DNA of 64,000 nt. Source: Paracoccus sp. S1E-3. Its GTDB lineage: Bacteria; Pseudomonadota; Alphaproteobacteria; Rhodobacterales; Rhodobacteraceae. The notes below the pieces were generated by a model. The model was not told the DNA's origin. It ran no database searches and saw only the letters and a program-made list of their open reading frames with translations. Below are positions 23,718-31,377 of this stretch, in pieces. The stretch covers positions 1,364,001 to 1,428,000 of the forward strand of contig NZ_JACEMU010000004.1 in the NCBI RefSeq assembly GCF_013868135.1. The letters are read 5' to 3'. A program made the position numbers and the translations under genes. Positions within the stretch are counted from its first letter, which is position 1, and each line of letters starts with the position of its first letter.

Positions 23718-26700
23718 GTCCGGGCCTCTGCGCCGGTCCCGATGGTGGAGCCTGCGGGCAGCATTTCCAGCAGACCCCAGGTGCCGCCGCCCATCAGCGT
23801 GCCCGGCCCGTCGCCCCACAGATAGCTGACCGGCTGATCGCTGACAGGGGTTTCCAGCGGCGTCAGCCAGGCGCTCACGGATTTGCCCGGCGCCAGCAGC
23901 GCGGCGTTCGGGAAGCCAAAGCCGGGGAACAGATCGTCATAGCCAAGCCCGTTCATCACGAAGGCCCGCTGCCTTGCGCGACCGCCCGGATGGACGACAC
24001 GGATCACCACCTGCTCGCCCTGACAGGCCTGCAGCGTCAGCGGCATCCGGCCGCCATCGCCGCTGAGGCGAAAGAAATCGGGCGGAAAGACCTGTGCGTT
24101 CAGATCATGATGACGCTCCAGCCCGGCAGCGCCCATTTCCCGCAGGCGCGGCACATACCCGGCCGAGCGATAGCTGACGCCCGCCGCGCCCAGATCATAG
24201 CTGTCGTCGCAGACCGCGCAGGCGGGCACCGGCGGACCGACCTGAAACCGCATCGGGGGGGCGCCCGCGCCGTCACGCCACCAGCGCATCCGCGACTGGC
24301 TGTCGCGCAGGTTCAGGCCGTCCTGATAGAACAGCACGAATTCGCGTATCGGCAGCGCCGCGCCGCCGCCCTCCTCAACGGCCGAGGTGCTGACCTGATA
24401 GGCCTGTCCCTGCCCGAAGCCCGGCACCGGCGCAATCGCGCGTGTGCTGCTCGCGGCCTGCGCAGCGCTTACCGGCAGGTGCAGTTGCGCCATGATGGCG
24501 CGCGTCGCCGCATCATCGGCCGCGCCGGTCAGCGGGTTTTGCGCATCCGGCAGCGGCCAATGCTGCGGCAGCACGTCGATCACTCCGAACATCCCATGCG
24601 CGGGCTGCGAGATCATGTCGCCCGTCACCTTGATCGGCACCGGGCCGTAAGCATAGGGAATCCAGTGCAGCAGCGAATCCGACAGCACCCGATGCGCCTG
24701 CACGGATTCAGTGCCGATGCTGGTCGCGAGCCTGCGCAGCGCCGTCGTGCAATCGCCGGCCGCCATCGCCGCCGGGCACAGCAGCCCCGCCAGATCGGCC
24801 GCCGCACCCTTGGGCTGGAACGGCTCATCCAGATCGTTGCGCACCAGCCATTGCGCCGGCGGCGTCGCGCTCATGTCGGTCAGCGCCAGCAGTTTGGCTT
24901 TCGGCCCAGCGCGATACGTGAACCCCATCGCGTCCGGCGCATTGGCGTTTTCCATCAGCAGCTGCAGCGCGGGGGTCGCGTTCAGCCCGAGCGCCGTGCG
25001 CAGATCGGCCAGCCGGGCGCTTTCGGCCTGCAGGACGCAGGCGTCGATCTGCTCGGGCAGGGCGGCTTCCAGATCGACGCAGTCCAGAACCGGCTCCTTC
25101 CAGCCGCGATAGGCCACGCGACCGGCATAGAAGCCGAATTCGGGCGAGATCGGCGCCATGGTCGCCGTAGCCGCCGCGATCGGCGGCGCGTTCAGGCCAA
25201 AGCCCGAGGGCAGTTCCTCGACCGCGGCACCGCCGGGCAATCCGAAGGTCAGTCCCAGCCGGGCCGAAGGGCGCAGCCCGGTTTCCGGCACCGTGACCGG
25301 GCTAAGCCGCCCCTCGCGGGTGCCATGTTTGGCGGCCAGAACCGGGTCGGTGTTCAGGGGGGTGATGGGGGGCATCAGCGCATCGCCCAGCACATCGCGG
25401 ATGCCCGCCCCCGGCGCCGGCTCGCTCAGCGTGTTCACGATCCGCAGCAGCACGCAATCGCCCGCGTTGACGCGCATCACGAAAGGCTCGGGCCGCGCAT
25501 ATTGCGCGCGCACGGCAGCCAGCACCGCGTTGCGGTCGATCTGGCCCCAGCGGTCGGCCGCCGCCGTCACGCCCGGCAGCGCCGGCATCAGCGCCAGCAT
25601 CAGCCCGTCACGGTCGTACTGGCCCATGCCGTAATCGGTGCCCCGGTTCGCGGCCTGCGGTGTTTCGGCCAGATCACCCGTGCGCAAGGCCACCACAAAG
25701 CCGGTGCTGAAGCGCAGCTGACGCCCAGGCAGCGCCATCGGGCAGGTCGGCAACCCGGTCGAGGACATTCCCGTCCCCTCGCCCGGCATGATGTGGGCCA
25801 TGGCGGCTTCGGCGTCTTCGATCGCCGGGACCACGGCCAACTCGCCGTCATATTGACGCAGCGGGCGCAGACGGTTGCTGATCGGGACCGGGCTGTCCGA
25901 AGCCGGCAGCCGGGGGTCGGAAACCTTGCCGTCGCGGTAGATCCGAACCAGCCCCCAATCGCCGTTCCACAGCGAATCCAGCGTCCCGAAACTGTAAAGG
26001 TAGTCCGAAATATCGCTGCGTCCCAGATACCTCCGGTCGGTCCTGCCGCCCGCCGGCCGCGACGGGATCAGCCTTTCGGGCGAAATGGCGACATCCTGAC
26101 GCAGCCGGCCGCGCATTTCGAAATGTTCGGAGATCCCGACCTCCTGCGCATAGACCATGCCTTCCAGATTGTCGCAGCGCGCCAGCGCCTGGGCGATCGC
26201 GCGCCAGCGTTCAAGCCTGGCCCGATCGGCAGCCGGAGCCCCCGCGAGATAGGCCGCGGCCTCGACCGGCGTCAGGTCGGACAGATCGGCGATCTCGCCC
26301 GCCAGCCATGCGTCATATTCTTCGGGGTGTGTGCGGCGCAGGGCGGCAAAGCAGGCGGCGCGCGCAGGCGCGGCGATGGTGGCCAGCGGGCGCATCGCCT
26401 GCGGATAGATCTGGTCGATATTGCGCCGGAAGGGCAGTCCCGCAACGCCGAAAACGTGCTGGACCTCCTGCGCGCCCTGAACCAGACGGAAGACCAGTCG
26501 GTCGTTCTGATAGGCCTCGAGTATCGGAGTTTCGGGGTCGCGAGCGGGATCGAAGGCATGCGCCTGCGTCTGATCGGCGACCGGGTTGCGCGAACTGAAG
26601 GCAAAGGCCGCGTCCCCCGCCGCACCCGCCAGCTGGTAACGGAACGAGCAGGGGCGCAGGCCCCCCGCCGCCAGCTTCGCGACCACGGGGCTGTCGGCGG

Positions 26701-29700
26701 CCGCCAGACCGGGCGGCGACATCGGGAACATGGCACAATCCTGATCCGGGCTGCCGTCGCGGTTCTTGGTCCCCAGCCGCAGCGGCACGGCGGCCATGCG
26801 GTAATTCACCAGATATGGATCATGGTGATCGACCGAGATCGCCTCGGGCCGCTGCGGTCCCGCCACCGGCTGCGCCAGACGGTCAGCCTGCGTGGCGCCG
26901 ACGAGCCGAGCCGCCGCGGTCGGGAAGGCGGCTGCAAAGCGGTGATCATACAGCCGGTCACGCAGGATCTGCGCGTCGGCATGCTCCACCGGCAGGCCGT
27001 CGGCGCCCAACTCGCCCTTCCGCAGGAACAGGTTCCCCCACAGATCGCCGCGATGGGCCGCGTAATCGCCCGGCCTGCCCGCCGCCACCCAGGCGGGTGG
27101 CACGCCCTCGCCCGCGGCGGAGAAGCGGCTGCCGTCACGCATCAGGCCCGAGGCGCATGCCCGCTCCATCCCGGCGGCATTGCCGCGGGTGCCGAAATCG
27201 GCCTCGCAATAGATCTGGCCGAGGCCTTTCAGGCCTGCATCCGCCGCTGCCCACGTGCCGCCCACGACGGGCGGCGCGGCGCTGCGGTCGCGCGGATCGT
27301 AAAGCAGCGCGAAGTCTGCGATGGCGAGGGCGAATTCGCGGTAATTGGGATGCAGCGGGTCATGCTTGCCCATATCGATCAGCTTCGAGGCCCCGACCAG
27401 CCCTTCGGGGCTGCTGGCCACGCCGGCGATGTCGGGGGTCAGATCCGCGCAGGTCCCCTTCGGTTCGGGCAGCATCGAACAGACTTTCTGGGTTATCCCG
27501 TCCCCGCCCGAGGGTTCGATCAGCAGCGCGGTATAGAAGCCGTGCTGCTGGATGGAGGAAGGACCGAAATGGTCATGGCTGAACACCGTGCGCATCGTGC
27601 GGTCGACATCCCTGCCCGCGCCGTCCCTGGTCAGGATGGGATCGGCAAACCAGCGCTGCGCGGTGGTCTGGAACAGGTCGCGATTTGTCACCGTGCTGCC
27701 CGCGAATGCCGGACCGACCGCGCCCAGCGGGCGCCGCCAGATCTGGCCGGTGTTCAGCGCCGCGCATTCCGCCGGCTCCGGCACGCGGGTGCCCCAAGGG
27801 GCGGGATCGCCGCCGCCAAAGCCGGTCAGCCTGACCGCCGCGCAGCGGCGCGACATCAACTCATCAGCGGCGAAGGTGCCGTCTTCATAGTTCCAGCCAT
27901 TTCCCGACCCATCCGAGGAGGTGACATCGAATTTCACCAGATGGATATGCTGCCCGATGGTATCGGTGGGGGTGCGGACCTGAAAATCATCCAGCGCCAG
28001 TTCCTTCGGCAATTCGTTGGTATGGCGGAATTCCAGACATTCGCCGGACAGGGCGCGGAAAAAGAACGGCTCGTCCTGATCGCTGATCCTGGGCGAGATG
28101 ATCCCCTCACCCTTCTTGTAATCATCCGATTTCGCCGTCAGCACGTTGATGCGGGCCTGCGGATCGTGCCATCCCGCCTTGTTCACCACCAGATCGAGCT
28201 GCACGGCCGAGGCCTCGTAGCGGCGGAATCCGATCATCTTGCGGTCGGCCAGAAATCCGCCCTGCCCGGTCAGCGGATCGATGCCCGGCGCGCGACCGTC
28301 GCGCGCGGCCACACCACAGGGATCGGCGAAGGGCGCGCCCGGTTTGGGGGGCGAGCCGTTCACCTCATACAACCCGTAAGCGGCCGGAGGCGTCCCGGCG
28401 GGAACCGGCGCACGCGGCATCACATAACCGCCGATGGCAGGGCTGATCCCGATGCCCGAGGGGTTCAGGATCTGCAGCGCCGCGCCGTCATTGTGAAACC
28501 GCATCGCGGCCTGTTCCAGCGGGGTGCCGTCGGGCGGCAGCGTTTCGATATGCGCGCGTTCCAGATGCGCGGTCATATCGCCCATTGCGACCGCCTTGGC
28601 GACGATCTGTGCGCGCAGCCGTTCCAGACGGCGTTCCGTCGCGCGATCGCGGTTTGCGGGATCCGGGTTCAGCGTGGCAGCCATGGCCGCATCCTGCTGC
28701 GCCGCCTTCTGCGGCAGACTGATCCCCATCGCCCGGTCAGAAGAGCGCACGACATGGCGTCCCAGCCCGCCCGACAGCAACTTGCCACTGCTGTCGCGGG
28801 CGATGTCCAGCGGCGCTTGCGGCGGCCGCCGTCCGCTCTGACCGGCGATATAGAACGGATAGCCCGGCATGCCGATGGGCGCGGCGCCAGCCGGGGTGGC
28901 TTCAGCGGCCGGTGTCTCGGCAGGAACTGCCTGCACAGGGGCAGCCGCCGGCGCAGCGGTCTGAGTCCGCAGCAGGCGTTCGGGGCCGGCGATCATAAGC
29001 CCGGCCTCGGGCGCGGGGCGGCGGGGGCCGAAGCGGGCGGGCAGATCGCGCGCGAATCTGCGCAGCATCGGCGGGTTCAGCGCCGCGCTGTCGGAGGGCG
29101 CGCTGGCGGCGGGCGTGTAGGTCGGCAGCGGCGGCAGCGGCTCGCCCGGCAGAGGAACCAGCGCGGGGATCGGCGTGCCTTCTGCCCCGGTCCAGGCACC
29201 GGTGACCGGGTCGACGCTGCCGGGACGGGTCATCGTCGCCTCGTCCGGGTTGCGGATATAGGTGGACAGGCCGGCCTGCGCCTGCCCGTCTGGCAACTGG
29301 CGGGTGCCGTCCTCCAGCACGTCATGGACGCGCCACAAGGCCCACATGCCCTGGGCGAAATGCGGGTAGAGATGGCAGTGAAAGATGGAATCGCCAACGG
29401 TGCGGTTGCGGTTGCCCGAGCCGCCCGTCGCCCATTTGCCGGGCTGGCCGTTACGGCCGCCGTGGTAGATGTTATAGGTGAACCCCTGCGCGGGGGCGAC
29501 GGTCTGGCTGTCCAGATAGCTTCCGCGCCCCGGATCATTGCCCGCGAACCATTGATGCGCATGCAGGTGAAAGACGTGGGTTTCCTTCGGCCCGGCATGG
29601 AAATTGCGAAACACCACCGGGTCATTCAGATAGGAGTGGTGCACATTCGACGGATCATCGTCGAACCATTCCAGCAGGGCCGGATCGCCATTGGCCCATG

Positions 29701-31198
29701 AGGTGAGGAAAAATTCCTCATACAGGCATTCGGCGCAGGTGGCCGCGGGGCCGATCCCCTTGCGATTGGCCAGCAGCAGCGTCCCCATCCCCGAGGCGCC
29801 GTAATTGATGGCAAAGCCGTCCCGTACGCCCGCCAATTGGCCGAAGCTGGCCAGTTCTTCGAAATTGCGGGTGTAGAAGGTCTTCAGTTCGTCATGGAAG
29901 AACACCGTGAACTCGCGGAAGGCGCGGACGTCCGGCTCCACCGTCGAGGTGGTTTTCGTTCTCGGCGGGGCGGCATCGCCGAGCGCCGTCGCCGTGGGGA
30001 TGGCGCAACCAAGCGGATCTGCGGGCGGCCTGGCATTGGCGGCCACCTGGGAATCGTCGCAGAAGATAATGGCGTTCAGATCGCTATGGACGATCTCGAC
30101 CGCGCGCGCGGCGCCGAAGTCGACCTGCGGGCGGTCGACGGCCTGCGCGAGGTTCAGATAGGGGACGCCGGTTACGGGGTCGGCGGCCTCGTAATCCAGC
30201 ATGCCGCTGCGGGCGTGGCGGGGCTGATCGGACCGGCCCGGCCAAGCCGCATCCAGCGCCGCGGCCGAAACCTGGCTGCGATACCAGCGCGTGCCGGGGC
30301 GTTCGGCCAGCACCGCCCCGAACAGCCCGTGGGTGATGCTGCCGCCATCGCCATTGCCGCCCGCAGGCGCCGCGTGCGAGGCGAAGAAATGCGTGCCCTC
30401 CTGCCCGACGCGGAAACGGCAGGTGAACGACTCGCCCGGCGGGATGGTGTCGGTGCCGAGGCAGAATTTCGGCACCTCGCCATCGACCGGTAGCGGCAAC
30501 AGGCCCTGCGCCACAAAGTTCAGATTGCGGGTGCGGGGCCAGTTGGCGTCCGCCCCGGCCGGTTCGGCGGCTTCTGCGGGGCTGCTGCCAGAGCCATCGG
30601 AGCAGGTCACCTCGCCATGGCCCGCGCGGAGCCGCGTGCCCGAGGACAGTGCGCTGCGCACCGCCTCGCGGCCATGATCGGCGGTGCGCGCGCCCCCGCA
30701 CAGCCCCTCGGAAAAGTCGGGACCGGGCGCGGGCGCCAGCAGGTTGGTGACCCGCACCACCAGCACATCGCCCACATTCGCCCGCAGGACCAGCGGGCGG
30801 GGGCGTTTGCAATCGCGCAGCCGCGCCGCACCCGCGCCGGGCAACGCACCAGGCTTGCGCGTCGCGGTATCGGTTTCGCAGGCCGGCGCCCCCGCCTGCG
30901 CGCCGCCAAGCGGATCGACATCCCGTGCCAGCGCGAAAATCATCCCATAGGGATTGAACGAACCGAAGCGGTTGTAAACCAGCGTCTGGTCCAGCGCGAC
31001 AATATCGGCGCACACGATCCGCCGACTCTCATCCGCTGGAGCGGACGCACAGAACCCGCCCGAGTCGGCGGCCGTATCGTCCCCCTCGTTCGTGGCGGAG
31101 GTCTCAGCAGATAATGCCGGCAAACAGGCGAGCGTTAAGGCAGAAACACAAGCAAACAGTCGGAATACAGAACTCAATCGGAATAAATGCACCATCAT
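23705..31198 (-). CDS. Giant MnxG/MofA-like multicopper oxidase
   Basis: 2497 residues, far above the roughly 1200 of Bacillus MnxG or the under-2000 of the Pseudomonas enzyme. A signal peptide ends near residue 31. Repeated cupredoxin openings (VGDVLVVRVTN, AGDCVLLRIVN, GEQVVIRVVHPGG) indicate many beta-barrel domains. Copper motifs are THVFHLHAHQW (541-548), FHCHLYPHFAQGM (607-618, T1/T3 Cys-His), QHIHLVKFD (1084, 1086) and FSHDHFGPSS (1208, 1210). So the order is III, IV, I, II and the usual order is permuted. The C-terminal half keeps the folds but has lost histidines (FVMNGLGY). GGAGGT precedes the ATG. The best guess is an exported Mn(II)- or other metal-oxidising enzyme. Confidence 0.83.
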   Translation of the reverse strand: MMVHLFRLSSVFRLFACVSALTLACLPALSAETSATNEGDDTAADSGGFCASAPADESRRIVCADIVALDQTLVYNRFGSFNPYGMIFALARDVDPLGGAQAGAPACETDTATRKPGALPGAGAARLRDCKRPRPLVLRANVGDVLVVRVTNLLAPAPGPDFSEGLCGGARTADHGREAVRSALSSGTRLRAGHGEVTCSDGSGSSPAEAAEPAGADANWPRTRNLNFVAQGLLPLPVDGEVPKFCLGTDTIPPGESFTCRFRVGQEGTHFFASHAAPAGGNGDGGSITHGLFGAVLAERPGTRWYRSQVSAAALDAAWPGRSDQPRHARSGMLDYEAADPVTGVPYLNLAQAVDRPQVDFGAARAVEIVHSDLNAIIFCDDSQVAANARPPADPLGCAIPTATALGDAAPPRTKTTSTVEPDVRAFREFTVFFHDELKTFYTRNFEELASFGQLAGVRDGFAINYGASGMGTLLLANRKGIGPAATCAECLYEEFFLTSWANGDPALLEWFDDDPSNVHHSYLNDPVVFRNFHAGPKETHVFHLHAHQWFAGNDPGRGSYLDSQTVAPAQGFTYNIYHGGRNGQPGKWATGGSGNRNRTVGDSIFHCHLYPHFAQGMWALWRVHDVLEDGTRQLPDGQAQAGLSTYIRNPDEATMTRPGSVDPVTGAWTGAEGTPIPALVPLPGEPLPPLPTYTPAASAPSDSAALNPPMLRRFARDLPARFGPRRPAPEAGLMIAGPERLLRTQTAAPAAAPVQAVPAETPAAEATPAGAAPIGMPGYPFYIAGQSGRRPPQAPLDIARDSSGKLLSGGLGRHVVRSSDRAMGISLPQKAAQQDAAMAATLNPDPANRDRATERRLERLRAQIVAKAVAMGDMTAHLERAHIETLPPDGTPLEQAAMRFHNDGAALQILNPSGIGISPAIGGYVMPRAPVPAGTPPAAYGLYEVNGSPPKPGAPFADPCGVAARDGRAPGIDPLTGQGGFLADRKMIGFRRYEASAVQLDLVVNKAGWHDPQARINVLTAKSDDYKKGEGIISPRISDQDEPFFFRALSGECLEFRHTNELPKELALDDFQVRTPTDTIGQHIHLVKFDVTSSDGSGNGWNYEDGTFAADELMSRRCAAVRLTGFGGGDPAPWGTRVPEPAECAALNTGQIWRRPLGAVGPAFAGSTVTNRDLFQTTAQRWFADPILTRDGAGRDVDRTMRTVFSHDHFGPSSIQQHGFYTALLIEPSGGDGITQKVCSMLPEPKGTCADLTPDIAGVASSPEGLVGASKLIDMGKHDPLHPNYREFALAIADFALLYDPRDRSAAPPVVGGTWAAADAGLKGLGQIYCEADFGTRGNAAGMERACASGLMRDGSRFSAAGEGVPPAWVAAGRPGDYAAHRGDLWGNLFLRKGELGADGLPVEHADAQILRDRLYDHRFAAAFPTAAARLVGATQADRLAQPVAGPQRPEAISVDHHDPYLVNYRMAAVPLRLGTKNRDGSPDQDCAMFPMSPPGLAAADSPVVAKLAAGGLRPCSFRYQLAGAAGDAAFAFSSRNPVADQTQAHAFDPARDPETPILEAYQNDRLVFRLVQGAQEVQHVFGVAGLPFRRNIDQIYPQAMRPLATIAAPARAACFAALRRTHPEEYDAWLAGEIADLSDLTPVEAAAYLAGAPAADRARLERWRAIAQALARCDNLEGMVYAQEVGISEHFEMRGRLRQDVAISPERLIPSRPAGGRTDRRYLGRSDISDYLYSFGTLDSLWNGDWGLVRIYRDGKVSDPRLPASDSPVPISNRLRPLRQYDGELAVVPAIEDAEAAMAHIMPGEGTGMSSTGLPTCPMALPGRQLRFSTGFVVALRTGDLAETPQAANRGTDYGMGQYDRDGLMLALMPALPGVTAAADRWGQIDRNAVLAAVRAQYARPEPFVMRVNAGDCVLLRIVNTLSEPAPGAGIRDVLGDALMPPITPLNTDPVLAAKHGTREGRLSPVTVPETGLRPSARLGLTFGLPGGAAVEELPSGFGLNAPPIAAATATMAPISPEFGFYAGRVAYRGWKEPVLDCVDLEAALPEQIDACVLQAESARLADLRTALGLNATPALQLLMENANAPDAMGFTYRAGPKAKLLALTDMSATPPAQWLVRNDLDEPFQPKGAAADLAGLLCPAAMAAGDCTTALRRLATSIGTESVQAHRVLSDSLLHWIPYAYGPVPIKVTGDMISQPAHGMFGVIDVLPQHWPLPDAQNPLTGAADDAATRAIMAQLHLPVSAAQAASSTRAIAPVPGFGQGQAYQVSTSAVEEGGGAALPIREFVLFYQDGLNLRDSQSRMRWWRDGAGAPPMRFQVGPPVPACAVCDDSYDLGAAGVSYRSAGYVPRLREMGAAGLERHHDLNAQVFPPDFFRLSGDGGRMPLTLQACQGEQVVIRVVHPGGRARQRAFVMNGLGYDDLFPGFGFPNAALLAPGKSVSAWLTPLETPVSDQPVSYLWGDGPGTLMGGGTWGLLEMLPAGSTIGTGAEARTCGG

Positions 31199-31268
31199 AA
31201 TCGCACCTCCGGCGATTACCCGTCAATCCGGGGAAGGCATATTGCTGCGGCGGCGATGTTCCTGTTTG

Positions 31269-31297
31269 ACTTTACAAAAGTTAACGATTCGAGCCAA
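31269..31297 (-). promoter_or_regulatory. Probable promoter of the multicopper oxidase operon
   Basis: On the coding strand: TTGGCT, a 17-base spacer, TAAAGT. Start point near 31262, giving a 5' leader of about 65 nt. It lies in an AT-rich 180-bp region shared with the divergent protease gene. Confidence 0.5.
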
Positions 31298-31303
31298 TAT
31301 TTA

Positions 31304-31332
31304 TTGTTGGAATTGCACATTTCGGGCATAAT
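31304..31332 (+). promoter_or_regulatory. Probable promoter of the double-protease gene
   Basis: TTGTTG (31304-31309), a 17-base spacer and CATAAT (31327-31332). Back to back with the promoter of the oxidase operon; only six bases separate the two -35 elements. Confidence 0.45.
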
Positions 31333-31377
31333 CGATGCACGCATTGCATTCCTGCATTCCAGCGACTGAGCTTTCCG

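Noticed and set aside
23594..29701. A 2035-codon open frame on the plus strand opposite the multicopper oxidase gene
   Set aside because: It is antisense to a gene with conserved motifs, is Arg/His/Gln-rich and has no domain. Long antisense frames are expected at this GC content. The same holds for long frames opposite the YdeP gene (12637-14964), ileS (35828-38890), rnr (42724-45213), the DUF4175 gene (53282-56074) and the ABC operon (3752-6058).
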